A stretch of DNA of 64,000 nucleotides from Hypericum androsaemum (lineage: Eukaryota > Streptophyta > Magnoliopsida > Malpighiales > Hypericaceae): positions 930,001-994,000 of the forward strand of contig OZ023190.1 in NCBI GenBank assembly GCA_963995505.1, read 5' to 3'. Below, in pieces: positions 22,816 to 35,562 of this stretch (position 1 is the first letter of the stretch; each line of letters opens with the position of its first letter). The notes beneath the pieces are model-generated. The model made no database searches. It was not told where the DNA came from and saw nothing but the letters and a program-made list of their open reading frames with translations. Position numbers and translations under genes: made by a program.

Positions 22816-23350
22816 GATTGTATAAATCAGCCAAATATATCACCTGCGATTCGGAGAAAAACTTCAACATGTCAATGACATACGCCCTGATAAGTTCGCA
22901 TTATCAGCTTCGAGGAGCTAGATATTCTATTTAGGCACCGGCAATCCAATCACACAAACCCTAGTTTAAATATCGAGAGAGCAATATCAGAAATTATATG
23001 AACAAAAGTCCAACACTTTGCTGCGTGCACTAGAATTCTCCAATAAACCTTCACAAGATAAAAAAAACCAGGAGCATCCCGATTCTCCAAAGGCAGTCAC
23101 TTTCCCAAAGACCAGGCCTTTTCTTCAAACCAACAAGAAGAACTGCAATTAGAGTGTCTTAATATTGCCTCTACTTGATGTCCAAACAACAACAACCAAT
23201 ACCGAAAAAGACCACAGAATCATAACGAGGGAGATCAAACAAGGGAGATTACCTCAAAGCATTTGCAAGAGAAAAAGGAAGGCGGGGGATAGAAGATCCG
23301 TGGAGGATGGTTGGTAGTTAAAAGAAGTGGAATATACGTTGTATATATAT
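22816..23350 (-). promoter_or_regulatory. Phosphatase 5' leader with intron and putative TATA box
   Basis: On the minus strand a TATATATATG-type AT run at about 23,340-23,352 could serve as TATA box. A leader exon would end CTTTGAG/gtaatc at about 23,254 and the acceptor ATCGCAG/GTGATA lies at about 22,852, about 35 bp before the start codon. This gives a 5'-UTR intron of about 400 bp. Confidence 0.5.
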
Positions 23351-23904
23351 GAGAAAAAAATTTAAAGGACAAGACAATAATTGGGTTACCAACTCTATTC
23401 ATAGGTCTATCCTATCGATAAGTATTTAAATCAATCGTAGAGCCATTAAATTATTTTAACTTAATTATTTTTCGAATTTAGCTTTTAGAAACAAACTATT
23501 TATTATCATATTTTACTCAAATTTGGATTACTCGATTTATAAAGTAACCCGAAATCTACAGTCTATCCTATGAAGTGGCGTTAAAGCGTGGCAGTGGAAC
23601 TTCGAGGTGGCGTGGCGTGGTTTGAGATACAAGATAACTATTTGTCGTCTGCTTCATTCATTTCTTCGATTACATCCCAACTTGGAATTTAATTATTGGA
23701 AAGGGGAATGGTTGGTTTTTGTCGTTACAATATATGGAATCACGTGACTAACAATCATTTTCTTAAGTCGAAATATTCTCAGATTCTGTTTAAAATTTTT
23801 TTTAATCGAGTACTTAACATTCATGAATTTTTATAAAAAATAATATTTGATGAGAACCGGAGGAGCATAGAGATCTGCGACAGGGTCACGGGTGATTTAG
23901 CAGA
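23351..23904. other. Intergenic, no gene seen
   Basis: AT-rich sequence between the phosphatase promoter and the start of the segmental duplication. No coding or repeat feature was identified. Confidence 0.5.
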
Positions 23905-24224
23905 ATATCGTACGGAAGCCCATATTATTATCAGCCCATCTCCCAATGGGTTTAGAAAAGATTCGCTGTTTCAAGTAATTGGCATCTTCGTTGCCCACGA
24001 CAAGTATAACGAGACCCAAACATTCTATCGGCCCATCAACAGTTTTATACGCATCAGAATTTTTATATTTTCTTGCATCATTATTTATCGACGTTATGGA
24101 TGACAAAAAAATTTACAGACCATTGAATTATACATTTATCTTACTCTATGGGTCTAAGATGGAAAATATGTTTATTTTATGTTTTTCACTTTAATTCGAA
24201 CCTATTTGAGGCATATTAATAATA

Positions 24225-24669
24225 GGGAAAAGTCCACTTTAGTATCCTGTAGTATCGACCAAAATCACTTTAGTACCCTGTGGTAAAAAATCGATCAATC
24301 GAGTTATACTTATTTCAATTAACATCAAAAAGGGCCTTGGGCAGCTGCCCGGAGCTACCCGAACCTACCCGAACCCTGCCCGGGCTACGTGGAGAGGAGG
24401 ACGCGGAGGACCCGGAATCCCGAAATCCATCTCCTTCCCCCCTCCTCCTCCTCCTCCTCCTTCCCCCCTCCTCCTCCCCTCCTCCTCCTCTCCACGTGGC
24501 GCCACGTCATCAAAAATTGGTGACGTGGCTGGCCACGTAGCCCGGGCAGGGTTCGGGTAGGTTCGGGCAGCTCCGGGCAGCTGCCCGAGGCGTTTTTTGA
24601 TGTTAATTGGAATAAGTATGACTCGATTGATCGATTTTTTACCACAGGGTACTAAAGTGGACTTTTTCC
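24225..24669. mobile_element. Mutator-like fold-back MITE (445 bp)
   Basis: Long terminal inverted repeats of about 190 bp beginning GGGAAAAGTCCACTTTAGTA and ending in its complement, with a short C/T-rich core (CCTCCTCCTCCTCC). Flanked by a perfect 9-bp target duplication TTAATAATA (24,216-24,224 and 24,670-24,678); a 9-bp duplication plus long inverted repeats is diagnostic of Mutator-type transposition. Unit B carries the unoccupied site with one TTAATAATA at 28,730-28,738. It encodes no transposase. Confidence 0.9.
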
Positions 24670-26324
24670 TTAATAATATAATGGGATTTCCAAAAAAAAA
24701 ATCATACTAATTCATTTTTTTAGTTTGATAGGACAAATGACATCCCATCTGGATGAAGGATTTGGCTCGATCTGTGTGGTGTGGCCATCCGAATGGTTGC
24801 CTGTCGCTCCCTTCATCATCCAGTTGTTGATGGAGACTCTGGGTTCATGTCGTCAAGTCACACAAACGGTCAACAAAAATGGCTCCATCAGAACAGCAGC
24901 TCAGCCGCTGGTTTTTCAAAAACCTGGGGGCGATTCAGATCCCACTCAGACCCCGGAAAAGACAAGTTTGCCCTTGGTGGAGAATGACGTGGCGATGCTG
25001 GTAGAGATGGTCCTCTCGGTTCGAATTAATTCCAGACCATGGGCTGAACAAAATTTGGCAAATATGTCCCGGAGGGAGAGAATGCTTTCTGATGGGCCAC
25101 AGTTGGCTATAAAAGGATGGTGGACTGGATATTGCTTTTGTAGAACCTGGCCCGGAAGGAGATCTGATTATTCATCACGTGGGGCCCGCAGCTGAAGCTT
25201 CGTGGCATATTCAGCGGAAACAATTTTTTTCCTAGGGGATATCCAGTCCAGTGGAAACACGGCATCTGTTTACTCTTTTTTCTTTTTCAAGAAATTGATT
25301 GTTGGATTGGTTTCTTTTTTAGTTTCTTCTATATAAAAGATGCCGTTTATGGTTGATTTCTTTTTTCCTTCCGACTCGTTGTATTCACTCTATCTGGTAG
25401 CTGTTACATGATAGCTTTAGGTCCATTTTTGTTTCAGTTTTCAATACCTTTATCATGCATGCACGGGTCAACTCGTCAAAATATATTGATGGTGTTCAAA
25501 TTCGACCTACTTCATACGCACAAAAATAATTTATTTCCATGACTTTTTACAAATCTCGTGATACTTAATTGATTATACATTTACTTATCATTGTTGCACA
25601 AAATACAAAATAATAACCAGTTATCACAATATACAAAAAAATTTGTAAAAATAAATTTTTATGCTTAGTTAAGTTTTGTTGAGAGTTTAAGTGTTGAGTA
25701 AACAATTAATCTCGTAGGCACGATGACGTCCAATAGTTTAGACAAACAATTATTTTTCCTATTTATGCGTTGATTATTCATTCAATGGAATATAATTTAT
25801 TATATTTTCAATAGGGGACAAGAAACTTATTGTTTTGATGATCCACTCGTCAGTTCCCACCTAAATCTCTGATGCACCAACTACCTCATAAATTTTCAAT
25901 GAATTAATTGTAAACATAATAATACAAGGACCCATAATCACATTATTATTTTGGCGGTCCAATGTACTAAATCTCGATAATCATAAAGGATAGCGGATCA
26001 ACGTAATCAATCGAAGAAAAATTGTCAACATTAAAATATTCGCTATAAATATTAAATAATTAAAAAAATTAGCATAAAAATTCAATTATTTTTTTAGACG
26101 ATAAGAGAATCACTTAGAAAATGTGGATGCGAGGCTGGGAAACAGGCAGACAAAAATTCACGACCCCTCCTGAGTTCGGAGAGTTTGGGATGGGTGGTGG
26201 GAACCAGATTTGGTCTTGGATGTCAAATCCAGCACGGTACTAAAGGATTTTTATTGAAGGACACGTGGGGATTATTTTGTAAAAATACAAAAATACGGGG
26301 GTACAAAATGAAAAAAGTCCACAA

Positions 26325-26540
26325 CCATTGAATCGTAATTGGGTAAACTATTGAATCGTAACTAAGTAAACCATTAATCGTAACTGAGTAAACTATTGAA
26401 TCGTAACTGGGTAATTGGAACGGACCCCAATTTATCCGGGAAGAAAAAAATGGATCATTGAATCATAACTAGGTAGACCATTGAATCATAACTAAGTCAA
26501 CCATTGAATCATAACTAAATCAACCATTGAATCGTCCAGG
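26325..26540. repeat. 23-bp minisatellite
   Basis: Units such as CATTGAATCGTAACTAAGTA plus three bases are repeated four times at 26,325-26,420 and about four more times at 26,454-26,540, separated by unrelated sequence (GGAACGGACCCC...). It is absent from unit B. Confidence 0.8.
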
Positions 26541-27705
26541 ACGATCCTGGTTGGATTTAGCCTTTCAGGACCAAATCCGCTCCCGGGTGGGGGTAAATAG
26601 GTTTTGGAGATTTAGGTAGGTATTATTACAAGTTAGATTAAGGGAAGCTGGTCTCTTGGTATTACTTTTGGGTTATGTATTAGATAGTACTTATCTTAAG
26701 TTTGTGATGTGTTATTATCTAATATATTTTTTTTGGTGAACTGATTATCTAATATATAAGGTGGTGTAATTGGTGTAACTTCTCTTCTGAAATTTTTTGG
26801 AAAAATATTAAAATTTTCACTTTATAAAATTAAAGAGAGTCACTTAGAATTTCATCAACAACATTTCAATTTTCGCATTAACTTTATTCTTTGTTCTCGC
26901 AAACTTTTAACTTCTCTGCAATATGTAACACGAATAAAAAAAATGTATTTCACACAATCCAATTCGGTACCACTTGAATAGAATCCCCAGTTCTTATTAA
27001 ACTTACTAAATTTCTACTAGTGATAAAATAAACAATTAAGCCTTTTGCAAAATTGTTTATTTTCCGCATACAACCTTTTGATAGAAATTAATACGCCGAC
27101 ATAAGACCTTTAAATTTAATCAATATTTATAAATTAGTATATAGGACATGATTACGCCTTTTCGTGGTGATGTTTGATGTCTTTTACACTATCCAATATA
27201 TTAAAAAATGGTCTTTCAATAATATATGCTTTATAAAATAACGATATTGCCTTAAAATTTTGAACTTTATTAAAAATTGCAACATGATATTAAAGTGTTG
27301 AACATATGTTCATGTCATTTGTTGTCTTTAGGTTTTTTTTTTTACACATTTGCTCATTGAACTTTGTTTGATACAAATATTCTTACAAAAACGACTCATC
27401 CCGAACATACTAAATAGGAGGACACTTGCCAAAATTAGGTTAGTACACTACACTACATCGTATACAACCCCTCCAAGTAGCGTAACATAACTTTCCCTCA
27501 AAAAAAAAAAAGTAGCGTAACATAACAAGCTTATCCATTTGACTGGTCGCCGGAGGAAGAGGAGCTCACCACCCATCCAATTTCCCAGAGAACTCCTTCC
27601 AACCAAATCCACTTTCCATATTAATCCCCTTCGCAAAGATCAAAATCAACACAAACTTCCTTAAGAAACCCCAAAACCGAGAAAAGATTTACCCAAAACC
27701 CAACA

Positions 27706-28020
27706 ATGGAGGAAGAGCCGCAACAACAACAGCAGCCACTCTCACTAATCATCAAGGTACTTGAAGCCCTAAAGCAAGCCTCCCATGACCTCCAGGCCCA
27801 CCCGCCCCACCCGGGTTCGAATCCTCCCTCCGTTAAGGCCCTCCTCGAGCTCGAGACCGAGTCCGACACCATCCTCTCCAAGGACCCCAACCTCTCCTCC
27901 CTCTCTCTCCACCTCACCCACCTCCGTTCCCTCCTCCACGACCGGTCCAACAACGGTTCGACCGGTTTGATCAGGAGCTTCCTGACCAGGCGGGTTTCGA
28001 CCCATTCCATCTCCCCATAA
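27706..28020 (+). pseudogene. Truncated 5' copy of the ARM-repeat gene
   Basis: Starts MEEEPQQQQQPLSLIIKVLE and follows the complete gene at 48,447 almost residue for residue, with three extra residues (PHP) near position 34. Identity ends after STHSIS at 28,015 and one further codon leads to TAA. The 5' leader and several hundred bases of upstream sequence were duplicated with it, so a 104-residue N-terminal peptide could be expressed, but about 290 residues including the ARM region are absent. This is the truncated end of a segmental duplication, not a frameshifted gene. Confidence 0.85.
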
Positions 28021-28794
28021 TATAGTGTCATAACATGGAAGCCCATATTAGTGTCATTATAAAATATGGAAGCCCATATCCCAGGGGGTTCAGAAAGATC
28101 CGCTGTTTCATGTTATTGGCATCTTCGTTGCCCACGACAACCATAACGAGGCCCTAACGTTTTTTCAGCCCATCAACATTTTTATACTCATCAGAAATTA
28201 ATTTTCTTACACTATTATCTTATTCTACGGATCTAGGATGAAAAATGTGATGTCATGTACCTAAACTAATGTCCACTTAGTATTTGATGTGGCAGATATA
28301 ATTGTTAGTTATGTTTATTACTAGTTATATTTATTACGTAAGTTATGTAATCATGTGTAGTGGTATGGTGCAAGTGTAGTTGTGGATGGTTATTGAGTAT
28401 TAGTGGTCTGTGCACGTAGGAATTGTGTATAAGTGGTGTAGTGGTAATAACCTCTTCTAGGAGAGGTATATTATGTACTAAGTACGTTTGCTTTGCCATT
28501 CAATGAATGATTATTATCTTTAGTATCTCCCTCTATTATTTCTCTACTCTCGACCTCTATCTCTTCTCCTTCTCTTCTTCTCTTCTCCTCCTTTTCTTCA
28601 TCTCTATTTCACTTCTTCTACCTTATCCCAAATTCTACCCTCATCTCACAATCTTTTCTATCAAATATAGTAAAATGTGAATTAAGTTTTTTATGTTATT
28701 CAACTTAGCTCGAACCTATATTTGGCATGTTAATAATAGAATGGGATTTTGAAGGGAAAAAAAATCATAATCTTTCATTGTTTTAGTTTGAGAG

Positions 28795-29379
28795 TGTTGG
28801 ACCTGTTAGGCCCAATCATGCAATTATTATTGTGCCTGATTGGCCCCAATCGTTGGGCGGAACGGGCCGGTCAACCCTCGTTGACCGGCCCGGGGCCACG
28901 TCAGCCGCCACACGGGCTGCGTGGCACAACCAGACGTGGCGCCGACGCAGTTGCCGCCAGAGTTGGCGGCCCACGTGGCACGTTGTCGTGCTGCCACGTG
29001 GCAAAGCTAGGGGTAGCTTTGCCACATGGCGGACATGCGACCCAGAAGCCACGTGGCGCGTTCTGATTGGCCAGATTTTCCTATAAAAAGAAAAATCCGG
29101 TTGAACCAAAATTGAAATTCTCCGCAACCACTCAAAAGAAAGGCAAAACTTTGGAATAGTCCCTGAGTTTTGGTCAGATTTTTAATAGAGGAAATCTCGT
29201 GAAAATCAATTACAAATCCTTTATAAAGTGATCGTAATTCAACTGGCACGAAGACATTGTCGACCCGAACATGTGGACCTCTTGCTTCAACAAGTAAGTG
29301 ATTTATTATTAACAAATTAGTTTGTTAATTAATCAAGTTTAACATGTAATTACTCGTTAATTATATGTTAAAACCAGCA
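28795..29379 (+). repeat. copia-1 5' LTR (585 bp)
   Basis: Starts TGTTGGACC, ends AAACCAGCA. TATAAAAAG at 29,082-29,090 is a plausible TATA box; the 3' LTR has the decayed CTATGAAAAG. Three CACGTG G-box cores lie in GC-rich sequence at 28,970-29,060. It contains a segment (CCGGTCAACCCTCG.. GACCGG) absent from the 3' LTR. Confidence 0.92.
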
Positions 29380-29381
29380 AT

Positions 29382-29399
29382 TGGTATCAGAGCATGGTT
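29382..29399 (+). other. copia-1 primer binding site
   Basis: TGGTATCAGAGCATGG, two bases after the LTR, complementary to the 3' end of plant initiator methionine tRNA. Confidence 0.88.
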
Positions 29400-30479
29400 G
29401 AAACCATGTTTTGATGATGATATGATGTTTTAATTCAAGTAATTATGTGATTTTTTGGTTAAAAATTGTATTAATTGTGATTTTATTAAAAATTATAATA
29501 TGTTGGACTTTATACCAGTGAGACTAAATTGATTTTTGCCTAACCACGTAGGCAAATTCGCTCACGCGCAAAACCTTAATGTACCAATCTAAAATTTAAC
29601 AGCTTACGTGGCACCTGTGAGTCGTGGACTTCGGTGCAATTTTTGAAAAATCTTGAGGACTAGATTGAAATTTGCCACTTCAATTCACTCCCGAGGAACC
29701 CTAATCGGGTGATTTGGGGGCGATTTTCTCCCAAATCGATTTCCGTCAATTTCGTCAAAAATCCGACGATTTTGACGCCGGAGATCGATGATAATCGATT
29801 CTCCGGCGTGTCCTCGAAGTCTCGATACCACTTTCGTGGATTGAGGTCTCCGGAAAACGAAGAATGAAGCTTCGGAGCTCGCCGAAAAGTCGCGAGGGAG
29901 AAGATGACGGCGACGACGAACAGAGGCACGACTGCTCGCGAGGCTGCTACCGACGCACTCGCAAGACGACGGCGAGTCGATTGCGAGCGGTCTCGGCCGT
30001 CGTTTCGCTGTGGTTCCGCCGTGGTCGTGGCCGAAGATTTTATGTTCTCCGGTGTCGCGCGGGAGAAGAAAGAGAGAGGGAAAAGGGAAAATCTGCGAGG
30101 GGCAAAATCGTAATTTTGTAATTTTTCCCGAAAATATTTATGCTTGTGTCAAGAAAATCAAAAAACTGGACGAATTGACCTGGTTTCTTGGTTCGACCTA
30201 ACCCGATTTATGGTTAATTTTGACTTAAGTCAAAATTAGACTTAAAAATATTGGGTTTTCTCTTTTAATTGGATAAAATCAATTTTTATTCAATTAAAAT
30301 CAAATAAATTGATAAAAATTTTAGAAATTTTTGTCAATTAGGTTTATTAAAATTATAAATATATTTTTAATATATATATATTTTGGAACGAGTTCCGAGA
30401 TATGTTAAATTTAACTAATATCACATGGATTGGTCCATAGTATGATCATCAATAGATTGAAAAATGATTTTTTTCAATC

Positions 30480-30912
30480 CTATTTTGGGAGAATATGAGA
30501 ATTAACCCGAAATTGACTTGCAATTGATACAAGATTCGATGGCTACTGGAAAGAGGTATCTAAACTTTTGTACAATGGAACTTCGACAAAAGGTCCTGAA
30601 GCACCGTTTACCGCTGCGAGTGCCTAAAGATGACACGTATGTCATCGTTGAGCATATCGAGGCTGTTCACCGGGAGATGCAAGACTGCATCTGGGCCGGA
30701 GGCTATAATTATGGAGAGGACTGACCCACCATGTTTCGAGACCTCCTGGTCACGCTGAAGATCGAAGAAGATATGTTCGTCTTCTCAGAACCCAAGATCA
30801 ATACCCATAGAGATGCCCTCTATGGTATGATCCACTACCTCGAGGAGAGGGGTCTTCTTAAAGAGATGATACCTCCTCCGTCTTGGAGCTGCGAAGTAGT
30901 TTGGTCCTGAAC
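30480..30912 (+). other. Open frame of unknown origin in the copia-1 leader
   Basis: The frame reads MATGKRYLNFCTMELRQKVL and then DDTYVIVEHIEAVHREMQDC up to a TGA at 30,722. In the same frame after the stop it continues MFRDLLVTLKIEEDMFVF and HYLEERGLLKEMIPPPSW, up to about 30,910. GC content is above that of the surrounding leader and the two halves together give about 125 residues with one stop. It does not match copia gag or pol. It may be a captured host fragment or an accessory frame of this lineage; I cannot name it. Confidence 0.4.
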
Positions 30913-31493
30913 TGCTACCTCGCTAAGGAGTACTATTACAATTTTCCTCCGCTCCTGGTCATATGAATTATGGATACGATCTCAGTTCCGGTGGTGAACT
31001 TGGAACCTTCCTTCGGATCGTCCTCGCACCCGGTTTCTATAGGATCATCCTCGGACCCAGATTCAGATATATATCTGGATTCTCCTACCGGATCGCCCGG
31101 ATACCTGATCCCCATGTGATTCCTGTTGTGTTTAACTGTCCCTATATACATATGTTGTTTTTGGGAGAATTTTGTACAATAGGTTGAGACCTTGTCTGAG
31201 TATTTGTGCATGTGTGTATAAACTCAGAATGTACAAATGCATGTGTGATGCATGTAATTAAATAAAGATGTTTGTTTAATTGCTACCACTTGAGTTTACT
31301 ATTGATGAACTTTAAACGGTTGAAGTTTAAAATTAATACTTGAATGGTGAGAGGAAGCATGCCCACGACCCACTTCAATTTTGATGTTAATCAAGGACTT
31401 CGTATCGTTAAAAGTTATGAGTATTTAGTAAATTAAATCATATTGCTAAATCAAATTTATAATATGTTCTCATATTAAAAATTTTCTATAGAG

Positions 31494-32310
31494 ATGTCAG
31501 TTGCTTCTAGATCTATCATAGCTGAGTTAGACCGTGAGTTAAAATTCAACGGTGAAAACTATGAGAATTGGTGCATGAAAATCCAATATGTGCTTGAGGA
31601 ACAAGAAGTTCTGGAACACATACATGTGATAATGGATGAGCCTGATGAAGGCACAACTGCTCAACATCAGCGAGACATAGAAGTTTATGTTATTTGGAAG
31701 AAAAAGAATACTACTGCCCGGTTAATTTTATTGAGTTCGATGATGAATGATGTCACCCGATAATTTCGCGTGTGGGACGCTCTCAAACAAAAATTCGGAA
31801 AGCTTTTAGTGTCAAAGCTGTGTGCTTTGATTATAAGGTTTGACACCTTTAAAAAGCGTCCGGAGGTTACCATGAGGAAACACTTGAGAATGATGTCTAA
31901 TATGATCAGTGAACTGGCAGAGGCTGGTCACATACTTAGCAATGAGCAGCAGATTCAAGCTATCATCCGTTCCCTACCACCAAGTTGGGAACAGATGAAG
32001 ATGAATCTTACCCATTCTGACCATTTGGTAACATTTGATGATGTTGCCAGACACCTTGAGCTGGAGGAAGATCGCCTTCTAGCTATGAAATCCCACCCTG
32101 AAGCCCATTCGACTTGTTCAACCGGGAGTGGTGGGAAAAAGAAGAAAGGTAAATGGAATGGTAAGAGTAAGGAAACTCCAAAGGGTGAAAACCTGGGAAC
32201 CAAGTTAGATGGCTCCAAGGCTAAAAAGAAAAAGCGGTTTAACATTTCAAAAGTGAAATATTTCAACTGTCAAAAGAAGTGACATTTTGCAAAAGATTGC
32301 AAGATGTCCA
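31494..32310 (+). pseudogene. copia-1 gag
   Basis: Begins MSVASRSIIAELDRELKFNG; FNGENYENWCMKIQYVLEEQ is the typical start of the copia gag domain, and LPPSWEQMKMNLTHSD is a conserved block. A TAA at 31,760 (after DVTR) breaks the frame. The single zinc knuckle is damaged: the series reads FNCQKK, stop, HFAKDC, where the expected CxxC first Cys is Phe and a Gly codon has become TGA. Gag normally packages the element RNA in virus-like particles. Confidence 0.85.
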
Positions 32311-35300
32311 AGCAGGTATACCTAAACTCAAGTGTGAGTAAGTTGTGCGTATTCTATTGTACCCTTCTAACTGAATCACATTCTATGTGGGTAATTGATT
32401 CATGAGCGACAGACCATGTAGCAAGAGACCGTTGTTCGTTCGTTGATTACAGGCGGTTGCCGCTTGGAGCAAAAACTATTTTTGTCGGTAACAACTCGTG
32501 CGTAGATGCGAAAGGCCTGGGCACTTGTAAATTGCACCTTCGTGGTGGTCGTGCCCTTCTTTTACATGACGTGTTGTTTGCTCCAGACATTCGAAGGAAC
32601 CTGATCTCAGTATCGACCTTAATGTCTTTAGGTTTTTGGTTGTCGTTTAAGGACGACACTGTTAGATTGTATTTGGATGATACCTATTTTGGCCATGGAT
32701 ATATATCGGAAGATTTTTTAATTCTGAATATTGATCCTTGTGAAAGTTTTTTCTTAGTCACTAGTTCAAACTCATCGGAAGATGATATTAAACTGTGGCA
32801 TTTTAGACTAGGCCATATCGGTCAGGATCGTTTAAACCGTCTAGCTAAGGCAGGACTACTGGAAAATGTAGAGAAATCTATATTACCCAGATGCGTATCC
32901 TGTCTAGAAGAGAAAAGCACAAGGAAACCTTTCAATACTGGGGCCAGAGCCAAATTTCCACTACAATTAGTCCATTCTGATATATGTGGTCCAATGAACG
33001 TGAGGACAAGGGAAGGAGCATATTACTTCATCTCCTTCATTGACGACTATACTAGATATGGTCTGATATACCTGATTTCTCACAAGTCTGAAGCCTTAAA
33101 CTGCTTTAAGACGTTCATGCATTTTGTTGAGAATCAGAAGGATAGAAAGATAAAGGCCTTACAAACTGATCGTGGCCGTGAATATCTTTCAGATGAGTTC
33201 AAAGCTCTATGCATTAAAAAAGGGACTGAACATCAGTTGTCCATTCCCTATACACCCCAGCAAAATGGGGTTGCTGAAAGAAGGAATTGAACCCTTCTTG
33301 ACATGGTTAGATCGATGATGGCAGAGGCAAATTTGCCTATATCATTCTACGGAGATACGCTCCTGACTGCCATATACGTTCTAAACCGTGTCCCCTCCAA
33401 GTCTGTTACAGCCACTCCTTATAAAATATGGACAGATCGGAAGCCCGACCTATCCTATTTTAAGCCATGGGGGTGTGCGTCCTATGTCTATTCTACCTGA
33501 AGTACTTTTGGTAAACTAGGACCGAGAGTTAGAAAAAGTATCTTTATAAGATACCCAGAGGTATCTAAAAGGTACGTGTTCGTGGGTGAACTGGATGATT
33601 GCCATGTAACAGAATTTGAATCACGCGATGCCACATTTTTTGAGAATGAATTTTCAAGGTTGAGGGAGGTTGGTAATGACCTTACCCTTTATGAGACAGA
33701 TGAACCAGAATCATCTGGATCACTTCTTCCGAGTGGGAGAATTAAGGAGGAAGATAGAGATTTTTCAACTCAAAATGATCAGGAAGGTCGTGATTTGAGT
33801 CCTGAAAGGGAGGTAATTCCTTATTCCAGTGGGAGTACGGTATTTCCACCCAGTGGGAGTGTAATTCCTGGATATGATGAATATATGAGAGTTGTTTAAC
33901 AAAACTGGGAATACCGTAGGTCTAGCAGAACTAGCATACCACGCCGATGATTTGACATCGAAGGCGAGGCTAATGCGTTCTTGGTATCACTAAAGAAATT
34001 TGGTGGTCCAAGTAAAATTCTTCTGGCCATCCTACAGGACGAAGATGATCCAAAGAATGTATCTAGAGCTTTGTCATCTCCAAAACAAACTGAATGGATA
34101 AATGCAATGGAGGAAGAAATGTCTTCCATGATCAAAAACCAAGTTTGGAATCTGGTCGACCTATCTAGGGGGCGTAGGGCAATTGGGAATAAGTGGATTC
34201 TCAAAATCAAGCGCAATAAAAATGGCAGTATTGAAATATACAAAGCGCGTTTGGTTCCCCAAGGGTTCAAACAACAGGCTGGGATAGACTACGGGGAGAT
34301 TTTTGCACCTGTTGTTAGATTTACGTCAATTAGGGTCATTTTAGCTATGGTTGCAAATATGAATCTAGAATTACATCAAATGGATGTAAAGACTGCTTTT
34401 CTCCACGGAGAATTGGATGAAGAAATCTACATGATTCAGCCTGAGGGCTACATTCAAAAAGGCTGCGAACATAAAATTTATAAATTGAATAGATCAATTT
34501 ATGGCCTTAAGCAGTGGTCTAGACAGTGGTATATTCACTTTCATAATACGATCATGGCGCATGATTTTATAATGATAGACGAAGATCACTGCATGTATGT
34601 TAAGCGATCAGGAAAGAAGTTTGTCATCATCACTTTGTATGTTGATGATATACTTTTAGCTGGAAATGACATGGAATTTCTTGTCGAAATTAAAGATTGG
34701 TTATCTTCCATCTTTGAAATGAAAGACATGGGTGAAGCAGATTACATACTCGGAGTTAAAATTTTGAGGAATCGTTCGAAAAGGATAATGTCTCTTTCAC
34801 AAGAGACATATATTTGTAAAGTAGTATAACATTTCAAATACGATCACAGTAACCCAAAGTACGTCCCATTAGTTAAAGGTCATAATTTGTGTAAGGACAT
34901 ATGCCCAAAAATAGCTAAACAACGTGGGGACATAGAGAAGATTCCTTACGCCAACGTAGTTGGATGCCTGATGTACGCAATGTTGTGTACCAGACCTGAT
35001 ATTTCCTATGCTATTGGGATAGCAAGCATATATCAGTCTGATCCAGGCAGTGCTCATTGGAAGGCTGTCAAAGGGATTTTGAAATATTTGAACACTACTG
35101 CAGAATACTCCTTGTGCTATCAAAGGCATGACCTGATACTGAGTGGCTACACTGATGCTGATTGGGGAGGGGTGCTATCTCATGGAGTAGTAAGAAGCAA
35201 ACACATGTATTCCTGTCAACAATGGAAGCAGAATATGTAGCTTCAGCTCATGCTGCATAAGAAGCAGTATGGTTGAAGAGATTCTTGAACCATCTCTCCC

Positions 35301-35562
35301 TGATCAACTCAACGGAGCCCGTGAGTCTATTCTGCGATAACTAGGTAGCTATAGCCTATGCTAAGGATCCTAGATTCCATAGCAGGGCTAAGCATATAGA
35401 TATTAAATTTTACTTTGTTAGAAGTTTAGTAAAATATAAAGAACTGTGTATGAAACACATATCTACACAAGATATGGTCGCAGATCCGATGACTAAAGCA
35501 TTACCTCGAGAAGTGTTCGAGAAACATGTTAAGTCACTGAATTTACGACGGTTTCATTTGTA
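32311..35562 (+). pseudogene. copia-1 pol (protease remnant, integrase, reverse transcriptase, RNase H)
   Basis: Order: a protease-like stretch (WVIDS, stop, ATDHVARD at about 32,390-32,425, where the DSG catalytic Gly is a TGA); pre-integrase zinc finger HFRLGHIGQDRL with CVSC (32,800-32,910); integrase core with HSDICGP, LQTDRGREY and the glutamate in [10 protein letters not shown] (33,290, followed by a stop); reverse transcriptase from 33,981 with KARLVPQGFKQQ, MDVKTAFLHGEL and the catalytic YVDDILLAGND at about 34,640; RNase H with YTDADWGG (35,148) and MEAEYVASAHAA, stop. The end reads TKALPREVFEKHV. At least six stops or frame breaks are visible. Confidence 0.9.

Larger units (their letters stand above)
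23905..28016. repeat. Segmental duplication, unit A
   Basis: Upstream region and first 102 codons of the ARM-repeat gene. Matching blocks with unit B: 23,910-24,080 with 28,050-28,200; 24,165-24,224 with 28,670-28,738; 24,679-24,860 with 28,739-28,794 plus 37,117-37,230; 25,170-25,600 with 37,430-37,810; 25,690-25,925 with 47,480-47,705; 27,040-27,250 with 47,770-47,950; 27,430-28,016 with 48,190-48,752. Unit A alone has the fold-back element at 24,225 and about 1 kb at 26.0-27.0 kb. An open frame at 24,725-25,195 is not conserved in unit B, which has indels and frameshifts there, so I do not call it a gene. Confidence 0.85.

Noticed and set aside
24725..25195. A 156-codon plus-strand frame upstream of the truncated ARM copy
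   Set aside because: The duplicate in unit B (from 37,117) has indels that break the frame and lacks part of it; no domain is recognisable.
29382..29399. A tRNA-like match (TGGTATCAGAGC), also at 46,545
   Set aside because: It is the retrotransposon primer binding site, complementary to a tRNA end, not a tRNA gene; no cloverleaf surrounds it. No tRNA or rRNA gene was found in the window.
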